The notes under the pieces were generated by a model. It was not told the origin of the DNA. It ran no database searches and was given only the letters and a program-made list of their open reading frames with translations. Shown here one piece after another: positions 18,345 through 25,779 of a stretch of DNA of 52,925 nucleotides (positions are counted from its first letter, which is position 1; each line of letters starts with the position of its first letter). The stretch comes from Desulfobacteraceae bacterium RAAP-1. GTDB taxonomy: Bacteria > Desulfobacterota > Desulfobacteria > Desulfobacterales > Desulfatirhabdiaceae. Location: assembly GCA_001443525.1 (NCBI GenBank), contig LKPX01000018.1, forward strand, positions 1-52,925, in the 5' to 3' direction. The position numbers and the translations under genes were made by a program.

Positions 18345-19316
18345 ATGAATTCACTCGTACCGCTTTCCGAACTGACGCCGTCCGCCTTGTTCGGGAGCCT
18401 TCCTGTCCTGAAAATCAAATTCACTATGGATATTCCCCTGCGGTCACGCCTGCCGCAATATCTGGGGTCCACCTGGCGGGGGCTGATCGGCTGGGAGCTT
18501 CAGCGACTGATCTGCCCTTTTAAAAATCGTCCCGAATGCAAGGTGAGCTGCACCATCCAGGAACACTGCCCGTATTATCTTCTTTTTGAAAAAGAAACCG
18601 TCCGATCCGGAATCAGAAACGCGCCCAGAGGCTATATTCTGTATCCGCCGGTGCAGTCTCAAAATGGTATGGACGAGCTGGAAATCACCCTGATAGGCCA
18701 CTGCACCCGATTGCTTCCGGTAATCGTGGCAGCCATGGTGGAAGGTCGTTCCAGCGGGCTGGGAGCAGAACGCGTTTCCTATGACATTGCCGGCTTGCAG
18801 GAGCAACTGCCGGGAGGTCATCAACAGGCGTTATCACCGGACGCCGATGTCCTGAACGATGTATCCGGACCTTTTCCGCTGAGCGACTGGCTGAACAACG
18901 CTCCGCCATCAACGGATGCCCGTGCATTTTTTCTCACGCCGATGCGTCTAAGAAAACATGGGAAATATATTTCACAAATGGACTGGCCGTTTTTTTTCGC
19001 CGCAATCGCTTGCAGGCTGGAAGCCCTGCACTGTCTTTTTCACACTGGCGAACCGATGGGACGGGAAACATTTAAAAAGCTCCAAACCCGCTTTGAACCG
19101 GCCTCCAAAATTTCTGCTGAGTTGCAATGGAGCGATTACATGCGTTATTCCAACCGCCAGGATCGCAAAGTACCAATGGGCGGACTGATTGGAACCGTCC
19201 ATCGCCAGCTCCCACTGAACGGCTTTGAACCCTGGTGGCAGGCCGCCAGCCTGCTGCATGTCGGTAAAGGCGCTTCAATGGGGCTGGGAAGGGTGGAGAT
19301 GATGATGACGGAGTGA
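18345..19316 (+). CDS. cas6: CRISPR pre-crRNA endoribonuclease Cas6, copy 1
   Basis: RAMP-fold endoribonuclease that would cut array transcripts inside the repeats. 323 residues from ATG 18345, an initiation matching the second copy (both MN... then TPSALFG.LPVLKI). The C-terminal glycine-rich RAMP signature LLHVGKGASMGLGRVEM is intact. Four cysteines (CPFKNRPECKVSCTIQEHCPYY) may bind a metal, a feature seen in this Cas6 subgroup. It is the last gene of the sigma/anti-sigma/DUF3800/Lon-like cassette, 66 bases after the Lon-like gene, so the cassette is physically part of the CRISPR locus. A second, similar cas6 lies at 32771. Confidence 0.93.
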   Translation: MNSLVPLSELTPSALFGSLPVLKIKFTMDIPLRSRLPQYLGSTWRGLIGWELQRLICPFKNRPECKVSCTIQEHCPYYLLFEKETVRSGIRNAPRGYILYPPVQSQNGMDELEITLIGHCTRLLPVIVAAMVEGRSSGLGAERVSYDIAGLQEQLPGGHQQALSPDADVLNDVSGPFPLSDWLNNAPPSTDARAFFLTPMRLRKHGKYISQMDWPFFFAAIACRLEALHCLFHTGEPMGRETFKKLQTRFEPASKISAELQWSDYMRYSNRQDRKVPMGGLIGTVHRQLPLNGFEPWWQAASLLHVGKGASMGLGRVEMMMTE

Positions 19317-19361
19317 TGTTTTTATTTTTCAACAGCATAACAGAAAATGGGGAACTGCATT

Positions 19362-19665
19362 ATGACCAAAGAATTGAAACATCTGGTGGTTCTGGATGTG
19401 CCAGGCATCACTTGAAAAAAACAAATATCACCATCTCGATTCATCTGCCTGCGGGAAACTCCCGTACCCGTATGTCTGTCATATATGGAGTATGGGAAAG
19501 AACAGAATGGTGAAAAAGGTCAGACTGCATGCGGGGTAAGAGCCAATGATTTTCTCAAACAAAGCAAATGGGATACGATTCCAACACCCGATATCTACCG
19601 TATGTATCCACTGATCTACCTTATCCGAATTATCGTAGTTCAAGAACGCCGCGCATAATGCAATC
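19362..19665 (+). pseudogene. Decayed cas10-like gene start and debris
   Basis: After cas6 a well-placed ATG (19362, with GGGGAA upstream) encodes MTKELKHLVVLDVPGIT before a stop. This resembles the K.L.VLD.PGI beginning of Cas10 proteins of non-Csm type III systems. What follows has no long frame, only short runs in different frames, as expected of a deleted gene. The 415-base stretch between cas6 and csx20 has no intact gene. The Cas10 link rests on about 16 residues and is tentative. Confidence 0.35.
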
Positions 19666-19731
19666 ATATTGAAATCGTTATGATTTTAATTATTTTTATC
19701 CCGAATACAGAAATAGAAAGGCTTCTCATCC

Positions 19732-20130
19732 ATGACTCAACTGTTCCTGCTCTTTAATCACCGTCTGACCCCCCTGCAGGAGGCGGATGCAATCACAAAT
19801 CTTGGGGTTCAGCAAATGATATCACCTACTGAGGATATCCAGCGCTTATGGTGTCAGATTCCTCCGGAACTGACAACGTTGAGCGATTATCTGGCTCCTG
19901 TCAGAAAATGGCTAACCGATCAGGCCAGACCGGCGGATTTCGTTCTCATTCAGGGAGATTTCGGCGCATGCTGTTTAATGGTGCAGATTGTTTTTAACCT
20001 GAATCTGATTCCCATATATTCAACAACCCGGAGAGAAGCCGTTGAAGAACATCTCCCGGATGGATCGGTTCAACTGGTTCATCAATTCAAGCATGTTATT
20101 TTTAGAAAATATGAAAAAGTGAGGCTATGA
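19732..20130 (+). CDS. csx20: CRISPR-associated protein Csx20 (ring-nuclease family)
   Basis: 132-residue protein beginning MTQLFLLFNHRLTPLQEADA, the signature of the Csx20 family, with the later DFVLIQGDFGACCLMV and IPIYSTTRREAVE stretches. Csx20 has been reported as a ring nuclease, that is, an enzyme that destroys the cyclic oligoadenylate made by Cas10 and so switches off CARF effectors. It overlaps the next gene by four bases (ATGA), which couples it to the CARF-HEPN effector it would restrain. Its presence implies cyclic oligoadenylate signalling in this locus. Confidence 0.85.
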   Translation: MTQLFLLFNHRLTPLQEADAITNLGVQQMISPTEDIQRLWCQIPPELTTLSDYLAPVRKWLTDQARPADFVLIQGDFGACCLMVQIVFNLNLIPIYSTTRREAVEEHLPDGSVQLVHQFKHVIFRKYEKVRL

Positions 20131-21416
20131 TGAGAAAAGTCTATCTGGCATTTTTAGGTACTGGACAGAAAAAAGGGGAAACATACGCGTATAATGAAAC
20201 AATTTATGAACTGAATGGTCAGTCTGCATCTGCGACCCGCTTTATTCAGGCTGCTGAAATCGAACTGATCGGTAGGGATTATTTTGATCGGGTGATTATT
20301 GTAGCCACTGAAAAATCTCAACGGACAAGCTATGATGGGCTTATTTCCGCCTTGAATGCTGTTCGTCTCAATACAGATATTGTTTCTCCCATCATTATCA
20401 AAGAAGATATGTCTCCTGAAGGACAGTGGGAATGGTTTGAAAAAGTTCTTCAGCACATGAATCATGGCGATGAATTGACGGTGGATTTAACACATGGATA
20501 CCGGTCTATCCCTATTGTGTTATCAACAGCCATATATTTTCTCCAGAAAGCCAAAGATATCCGAGTCAAGGCTGTATATTATGGCGCATACGAGCAAAAT
20601 AACCATCAAACGCCCATTATTGATATGAAAGATTTTTATCTCATCAATGAATGGGCGGAAGGGGTGTCACGACTTGTTGAGGACGCAGATGCACGAAAAA
20701 TCGCCGAATTGGCCCGTAAATCTCAGAACCTCCAGGTAAATGACCTGAATGACCCTGACTTGATCCAGTCTCTGAACGATTTAACCAACGCCGTTCGCAA
20801 TGTAGATGTACATCACATTTCACAAAAAACAGAACACGCCATTCGGTTGATCGAAAGCAAGTCAGCCAACATATCCCTGACTGAAAAAATACTGCTTGAT
20901 CTGGTTGTTGACAAATTTACATCACTGACCACACAAGTTCCCACGAACGGTTATACTCAAAATTATTTTCGCGTTCAGTTCGAAATCATCCGGCTGCTGC
21001 TGGATCATCGGTTGTTCATGCAGGCATTTACGGTTATGCGTGAACTGATTGGCTCTATTGGCCTGATTCAGGAACAAAAAAACATTAACAGTTGCTCAGG
21101 AAAAAAACTGAGACGAAAAGCAGAATTATTCATTCCGATGATTTGGAAGAGAGAGGAAGAATGGAAATTTACTGATGAAGATAAGCCAATAGTAGAAAAA
21201 CTCATGCCACTGTTCAGTCAATTAGAGACGATCGGGGTGGTGCAGGAACTAAGGGGTTTCATCAAAGAACTGATAAATTATCGCAATGGATTCGATCATG
21301 CGTGGACTTCCAAAAACGGCGATCCGGCAGACATCGAAGAAAAAGGACATGAATATTATCAGAAACTAAAATCCGTCATTGACACATTGATCGGTCACAA
21401 ATTGATTCAGGAATAA
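20130..21416 (+). CDS. CARF-HEPN ribonuclease of the Csx1/Csx2 (TIGR02221) family
   Basis: 428 residues. The N-terminal CARF domain has KVYLAFLGTGQ at the start and the DLTHGYRSIPIV motif near residue 119 that lines the cyclic-oligoadenylate pocket. The C-terminal HEPN domain has RNGFDH near residues 385-390, an RX4H catalytic motif. Proteins of this type are non-specific RNases activated by the second messenger of type III systems. The start could be either of two adjacent ATGs (20127 or 20130); the first overlaps the csx20 stop. A second complete family member is at 40462 and the tail of a third at about 29780. Both catalytic and binding motifs are intact, so it should be active. Confidence 0.92.
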   Translation: MRKVYLAFLGTGQKKGETYAYNETIYELNGQSASATRFIQAAEIELIGRDYFDRVIIVATEKSQRTSYDGLISALNAVRLNTDIVSPIIIKEDMSPEGQWEWFEKVLQHMNHGDELTVDLTHGYRSIPIVLSTAIYFLQKAKDIRVKAVYYGAYEQNNHQTPIIDMKDFYLINEWAEGVSRLVEDADARKIAELARKSQNLQVNDLNDPDLIQSLNDLTNAVRNVDVHHISQKTEHAIRLIESKSANISLTEKILLDLVVDKFTSLTTQVPTNGYTQNYFRVQFEIIRLLLDHRLFMQAFTVMRELIGSIGLIQEQKNINSCSGKKLRRKAELFIPMIWKREEEWKFTDEDKPIVEKLMPLFSQLETIGVVQELRGFIKELINYRNGFDHAWTSKNGDPADIEEKGHEYYQKLKSVIDTLIGHKLIQE

Positions 21417-21426
21417 CTCTGATTAT

Positions 21427-21530
21427 ATACTTTGAACGGTTAGAAACTGTGCTTCCTTTATCACCATTCCCCAGCGAGGGATGGTTGTGGGGCGTGGGTT
21501 GAAAATACAAGTTTTAACCGTTCGAAGTAT
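21427..21530. repeat. 15-bp inverted repeat, with a third copy at 23997
   Basis: ATACTTTGAACGGTT (21427-21441) is matched at 14 of 15 positions by the reverse complement of AACCGTTCGAAGTAT (21516-21530). A direct near-copy ATACTTTGAGCGGTT lies at 23997-24011, just upstream of cas1. The direct pair brackets ecsC and the integrase gene, so attachment-site remnants are possible. One arm lies in the coding remnant of the antitoxin. Confidence 0.55.
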
Positions 21531-21783
21531 AAATCACGGTAAGCCTCCTCATCGTTTTCAGAAAGCCATTCTGACATGGTTTTCTCCAAGGCTTCGGTAA
21601 ACGCCATATCCACAGGATTGACTTTTTTCGGATAAAAACCTGTTTGTTCGGGGATATTTCAAACGACACAGAATCTCCCGCATGAATTTCAAGGATCGTT
21701 CTGATATTCACTTTTAGCCAAATAAGAGGAAAAACATGGTGGCGGTCTGCTGGCATTCCAGGTATTTGCCGCCGGATGCGCAC
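21514..21783 (-). pseudogene. Broken AbrB/MazE-like (PrlF-type) antitoxin gene
   Basis: Read on the minus strand, one frame gives LEIHAGDSVSFEISPNKQVFIRKK, the swapped-hairpin AbrB fold of PrlF-type antitoxins. The continuation PVDMAFTEALEKTMSEWLSENDEEAYRDL is in another frame, so a frameshift near 21640 separates the two halves. No toxin partner remains nearby. The stretch 21417-21950 has no intact gene. On the plus strand, just downstream, GGGLLAFQVFAAGCARTNF (about 21738-21907) ends in a stop and may be another remnant. Confidence 0.65.
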
Positions 21784-21799
21784 GCACCAACTTCCGTTT

Positions 21800-21831
21800 T
21801 GTCACATTCTGTGAACAGTATGCGACAATGA
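21800..21831 (+). promoter_or_regulatory. Island promoter motif, copy 2, before ecsC
   Basis: TGTCACA at 21800 and CGAC at 21823, the exact 23-base offset. It lies about 150 bases before the EcsC start, in a stretch without intact genes. It is identical in both core elements to the copies before cas1 and the csm operon. Confidence 0.72.
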
Positions 21832-21950
21832 TACTGAACAGCATCTTTTTACCGCCTGAACACGATAAAATGCTGTTGATTCAGGAAACGGAAGTGAAAT
21901 ACTGCAATTGACTGCAACAGAAGAGAAACTGAGTCGAGGAGAGGATTGCT

Positions 21951-22730
21951 ATGAAACTGACTGACAATGATCTGAATGACCTGAAGTATGCAAAATATAT
22001 TCTGGAAAATCCGGGGATTGCCGCCAAAGTAATGGATTATATTGGCCCTCACATCGAAAAGCGTTTGGAAATGCTTCCGCAAGGCTGGTCAAAAACGGTC
22101 ACACGTGCGACCCAATTCTCGCTTGAAAAGGCGCTCATGATATCATTGAACACTCTGGACAATCGCGCTAAAACGCAGCCTCTGGATTTTTTTCATAAAC
22201 TCATGGTGGCCGCGACAGGAGCTGCCGGAGGCGCTTTCGGTTTAGCCGGACTTGCCATCGAACTTCCGGTTTCCACCTGCGTGATGTTTCGCTCGATCGG
22301 CGACATTGCAAGGAGTCATGGGGAACAGTTGCAATCGCCTGACGTTCAGATTGCCTGTATGGAAGTTTTTGCCCTGGGAGGGCGCAGTCAAACAGATGAC
22401 GCTACGGAATCTGCATATTTTCTGATCCGATCGGTATTGGCGAAATCCGTGACCGAAGCTGTGAACTATGTGGCAGAAAGAGGGATTATTGAGGAAGGCG
22501 CTCCGGTATTGCTCAGGCTTATCGCCCAGGTGGCAACACGTTTTGAAATTGATGTGACAGAGAAACTGGCCGCCCAGGCCATACCGCTGATTGGTGCAGC
22601 GGGCGGCGCAGCGATCAATGTGATGTTTATGAATCACTTTCAGGATATGGCGCATGGTCATTTTACTATCCGCCGTCTTCAGAGAACGTATTCTCCGGAA
22701 TTTATCGAGTCTGAATACCGAAGGTTATAA
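21951..22730 (+). CDS. EcsC family protein
   Basis: 259-residue protein with the EcsC features: an N-terminal helical stretch and a glycine/alanine-rich hydrophobic hairpin (MVAATGAAGGAFGLAGLAIELPVS) suited to membrane association. The family signature CMFRSIGDIARSHGE follows, then EVFALGG, and a second Gly/Ala-rich segment (LIGAAGGAAINVMF) lies near the end. EcsC-type proteins are of unknown biochemical role, although the fold recurs in bacterial defence and secretion gene neighbourhoods. A motif copy (21800) places this gene in the putative sigma regulon, so it may be a membrane-acting component of the response. That role is inference. Confidence 0.85.
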   Translation: MKLTDNDLNDLKYAKYILENPGIAAKVMDYIGPHIEKRLEMLPQGWSKTVTRATQFSLEKALMISLNTLDNRAKTQPLDFFHKLMVAATGAAGGAFGLAGLAIELPVSTCVMFRSIGDIARSHGEQLQSPDVQIACMEVFALGGRSQTDDATESAYFLIRSVLAKSVTEAVNYVAERGIIEEGAPVLLRLIAQVATRFEIDVTEKLAAQAIPLIGAAGGAAINVMFMNHFQDMAHGHFTIRRLQRTYSPEFIESEYRRL

Positions 22731-22901
22731 CCGGAACCATAAAATCCTGATTGACAGCACGGATGATTTTATGAAAAAGTCTATCTCCTAAACGGCTGAA
22801 ATCTGCGCATGGTAATCCCACTCCAACCCTTTCCCGCTGGGAGAGGAAGCAAAAGGAAGCGCAGAGGATGACAGTAAACAGAATAGTGATGGCGTATCCA
22901 T

Positions 22902-23822
22902 ATGAAAAAATTGCAGGCTAAAACCAAAAAGAACGGTATCCGGGCCATTACCGTCAAGGATTTTATTGAAAAGCATTACCTGCCATACGCTCGGGAGATT
23001 AAGTCGCCGGGGCAGATGAAAAAGGAGCAACAGCATTGTAATGTATGGATTATTCCGGTTTTGGGAGATAAACCCATGGCGACATTGCAGGATGATCCTG
23101 AAACCGAAACATCCGCCATAAATACAGCTCTTGAGTTGAAAAAGGTTATGGAGATCGCCGAAAAATCGCCCCGCATGATAGAGTACGTCTTTTCTACGTT
23201 GAGGCAGGTTTGTCGGTATGGTGTGAAAGAAGGCATTATTTCCGATGAACCCGATCTGGACGATATCCGGAAAAATCTTGTGGTCAATAATCAGCGGCAA
23301 AGGTTTTTGACACAGGAGGAAGCCGGCCGTCTTCTGTCTCTCCTGCGGCAACGCGATCAAACACTTGCAGACATGGCGGAATTCAGTCTGCTGACTGGTT
23401 GCAGGAGAGGCGAACTGTTTGGTATCACCTGGCAGGATGTTTCCATAGACACCTCTTCTGTTATACTCCGAAGCACTCCGGGCAGTAAAGGCAGAACCCT
23501 GCATTTAAGTAAACCGGCTGTGGATATCATTCAGAGGCAACCCGCCGGACCACCGGATAAGCCGGTGTTTTCAAATAAAAATGGCAAGGCATTCCACGTT
23601 CTTCCCTATAGCTGGACACTGGCGTTAAAGGATTCCGGGCTGAATGAAGGTGTCACGAACAACCGCCTCAAAATATGCTGGCACTCTCTGCGACACACCT
23701 GCGCAAGCCGGATGGTGAGTGACGGCTTTGATCTGCAAATGGTGGCAAAGATTCTGGGGCATCAGGATTTGCGAATGTCGCAGCGATACCAGCATCTGCT
23801 TGAGCAATCTACTGAAGAATAA
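22902..23822 (+). CDS. Tyrosine recombinase / phage-type integrase
   Basis: 306 residues: an N-terminal core-binding SAM-like domain (about 15-125) and a C-terminal catalytic domain. The catalytic set is complete: Arg in TGCRRGELFG, His-x-x-Arg in WHSLRHTCASRM, His in LGHQDL, and the nucleophile Tyr in MSQRYQHLLE. It would cut and rejoin DNA at an attachment site. It sits between ecsC and cas1, on the same strand, without an obvious tRNA target nearby. It may be what moved part of this island, or a passenger. The start codon was taken at the ATG giving MKKLQAKTKK. Confidence 0.92.
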   Translation: MKKLQAKTKKNGIRAITVKDFIEKHYLPYAREIKSPGQMKKEQQHCNVWIIPVLGDKPMATLQDDPETETSAINTALELKKVMEIAEKSPRMIEYVFSTLRQVCRYGVKEGIISDEPDLDDIRKNLVVNNQRQRFLTQEEAGRLLSLLRQRDQTLADMAEFSLLTGCRRGELFGITWQDVSIDTSSVILRSTPGSKGRTLHLSKPAVDIIQRQPAGPPDKPVFSNKNGKAFHVLPYSWTLALKDSGLNEGVTNNRLKICWHSLRHTCASRMVSDGFDLQMVAKILGHQDLRMSQRYQHLLEQSTEE

Positions 23823-23947
23823 CAGCGCCATTCTATCGTAACGCGAAGAGAATATCTGTTTTTCAGAGAGTAACCCCGATACCCAACAAGATGATGATAA
23901 ATTCGAGCCGCATTTGGGGAAAGACGCCGCAGCCACCTCAGATTTTT

Positions 23948-23979
23948 TGTCACATTCCATAAAGTTCCCCCGACTATTC
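23948..23979 (+). promoter_or_regulatory. Island promoter motif, copy 3, before cas1
   Basis: TGTCACATT at 23948 and CGACTATTC at 23971. It stands 131 bases from the TGTCAC to the cas1 ATG, with no intact gene between. With the copies at 42284 and 45739 it shares more than the core: the extended -35 side TGTCACATT and the CGAC(T) A/C TTC side agree. It would place spacer acquisition under the island sigma factor. Confidence 0.78.
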
Positions 23980-24078
23980 CTATAGCGATTCACACGATAC
24001 TTTGAGCGGTTGCAATCTATCTTTTTTTGTCCCGTCCATCTGTAAATGCAGCACTACCTGTCGCAACAGAGGAAAATC

Positions 24079-25128
24079 ATGACCGAATCACTCTACATCA
24101 TGGAGCCAGGAAGTTATCTGCGCCGGGAAGGGGAAACCCTGAAGGTCGTCAATGGCGATACCGTTACCGCCGAGATTCCTGCCAATGGGTTAAAAAAACT
24201 GATTCTGATGGGGTATGTCTCCATGAGTGGGTACGTCATGGATTATCTGATTAAAAAGCGGATAGAAACCGTGTTTATGACCCCGACCGGAAGGTTCCGT
24301 GCCCGTCTGGCCATTGATGAGCATAAGCATGTGACGCTTCGGATGAGTCAATATTCGCAGCTTGGCGACAAGCTGGTTGCCGCTCAAACAGCATCCAGGA
24401 TTGTTGCCGGAAAAATAGAAAACATGTACCGGTTTTTGCTCATGCGGGGCAGACAGTATGAATCCGACGATCTGAAACTTGCTGCGGCCAAGCTCAAGTC
24501 ACTGTGCGCTGTTGTTCGTAACAGCTCCGGCTTGGAGCATATCCGGGGTATCGAGGGAGCCTCCGGCAACATTTACTTCAACAACTTTCCCCATCTCATT
24601 AAAAATCAGGATTTCTTCTTTAAAGGCAGAAATCGCAGGCCGCCACTGGATCCTGTCAATGCCATGCTGTCTTTTGTCTATACGTTGCTGACCAATGAAG
24701 TATTGTCCGCCATCAAGACCTGCGGATTGGATCCATATCTGGGGTCGCTTCACGAGATTGATTACGGAAGGCCGTCTCTGGCATGTGATCTTGTGGAAGA
24801 ATACCGGAGTTACCTGGGCGACAGGCTGGTGCTGGGGCTTATCAACAGGCGTCTGGTGCATCCTGATGATTTTGTTTTCAGAACACCGGTAAAAACAGAA
24901 TTTGCGGATGAAGATGATATGAAACAAAGCAGGCCGGTTGAAATGAAACCAGCCGTCAATCGGACATTTGTGGCAGCTTACGAAGAAATGATGAATCGCA
25001 GCATATTTTATCCGCCGATAGAAAAGAAAATCACCTACAGGTGGCTGATTTACCAGCAGGTGAAACAATTTGGAAATTCTCTTGAAACTCCGGATGTCTC
25101 CTATCAACCTTTTATTTGGGAAAACTGA
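24079..25128 (+). CDS. cas1: CRISPR-associated endonuclease/integrase Cas1
   Basis: Metal-dependent integrase that inserts new spacers next to the leader. 349 residues, started at ATG 24079 (GAGGAAAA upstream). The fold order is as expected: a beta-rich N-terminal domain, then a helical catalytic domain with LEHIRGIEGASGNIYF (the Glu ligand), GSLHEIDYGRPSLACDLVEEYR (the His and the acidic ligand), and the FRTPVKTEF tail region. It is directly followed by cas2 and then the array, and preceded by an island promoter motif. It is a stand-alone Cas1, not fused to a reverse transcriptase. Confidence 0.97.
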   Translation: MTESLYIMEPGSYLRREGETLKVVNGDTVTAEIPANGLKKLILMGYVSMSGYVMDYLIKKRIETVFMTPTGRFRARLAIDEHKHVTLRMSQYSQLGDKLVAAQTASRIVAGKIENMYRFLLMRGRQYESDDLKLAAAKLKSLCAVVRNSSGLEHIRGIEGASGNIYFNNFPHLIKNQDFFFKGRNRRPPLDPVNAMLSFVYTLLTNEVLSAIKTCGLDPYLGSLHEIDYGRPSLACDLVEEYRSYLGDRLVLGLINRRLVHPDDFVFRTPVKTEFADEDDMKQSRPVEMKPAVNRTFVAAYEEMMNRSIFYPPIEKKITYRWLIYQQVKQFGNSLETPDVSYQPFIWEN

Positions 25129-25191
25129 TGACATCTGGTGCATCCGTTTCATCGGTGTCAGCAAATTCGGAAACAAAGGATGGATATCCCC

Positions 25192-25470
25192 ATGTTCTAT
25201 CTTGTCTGTTTTGATATTGTGGATGACCGGATACGCTATAGAATTGTGAAAATCATCAAAAAGTTCGGAATACGTGTTCAGAAGTCTGTTTTTGAGTGTC
25301 CGAACCTGACGGAAAAGCAGTTTCTTGAAATGAAATACAAAATCGAGAAATACATAGATGCGACCCAGGATTCGGTCAGATATTATTTTTTATCCAGAAA
25401 CTGCATATGGCGGACAGAATATTCAGGAATGGGTGAAGCACCATATGTGGAAAAATATCAAGTCGTATAA
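25192..25470 (+). CDS. cas2: CRISPR-associated Cas2
   Basis: 92-residue ferredoxin-fold protein that bridges two Cas1 dimers in the spacer-integration complex. It begins MFYLVCFDIVDDRIRYRIVKIIKKFG, the standard Cas2 first strand with the conserved Asp, then VQKSVFECPNL. I prefer ATG 25192; an ATG at 25180 adds four residues but lies on the ribosome-binding stretch. It begins 63 bases after cas1 and ends about 310 bases before the first repeat. Confidence 0.95.
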   Translation: MFYLVCFDIVDDRIRYRIVKIIKKFGIRVQKSVFECPNLTEKQFLEMKYKIEKYIDATQDSVRYYFLSRNCIWRTEYSGMGEAPYVEKYQVV

Positions 25471-25779
25471 CATGCTGTAACAATTAAAAGTTATCAATTC
25501 AAGACCGCATCGGGAACCCTCGGGCGATTTTTTCCGCAGATGATTTTAGAGTGGATTCTGACCGGCAACCAAAAGCAGCTATCATTAATAATCTCAAGAT
25601 GATATAATTATTTTTAGAAAAAATCATCTGCGGAAATACACATTCGTTGTAATATCATGAAGTTATGTCAATTTTTATCATCTTTTTAACGGCCTGAAAT
25701 TTACCGGCAGCCTTTTTTAGGGGGGGGCATCGGAAAAGGCTTGCAACTTTGTGATTTATATATTAGAAATAATCCAGTT
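25471..25779 (+). promoter_or_regulatory. CRISPR leader with long-range inverted repeat
   Basis: The stretch between cas2 and the first repeat is AT-rich and without genes. It holds a perfect 17-bp inverted repeat, TTTCCGCAGATGATTTT at 25531-25547 and its complement at 25620-25636, 72 bases apart. A weak relative of the island promoter (TGTCAA at 25666, CGGC 24 bases on) is also present. Leader position agrees with the degenerate repeats being at the other end of the array. Confidence 0.75.

Noticed and set aside
25666-25692. Eighth promoter copy in the CRISPR leader
   Set aside because: TGTCAA with CGGC one base out of register departs in both elements and in spacing; noted in the leader entry only as a weak relative.
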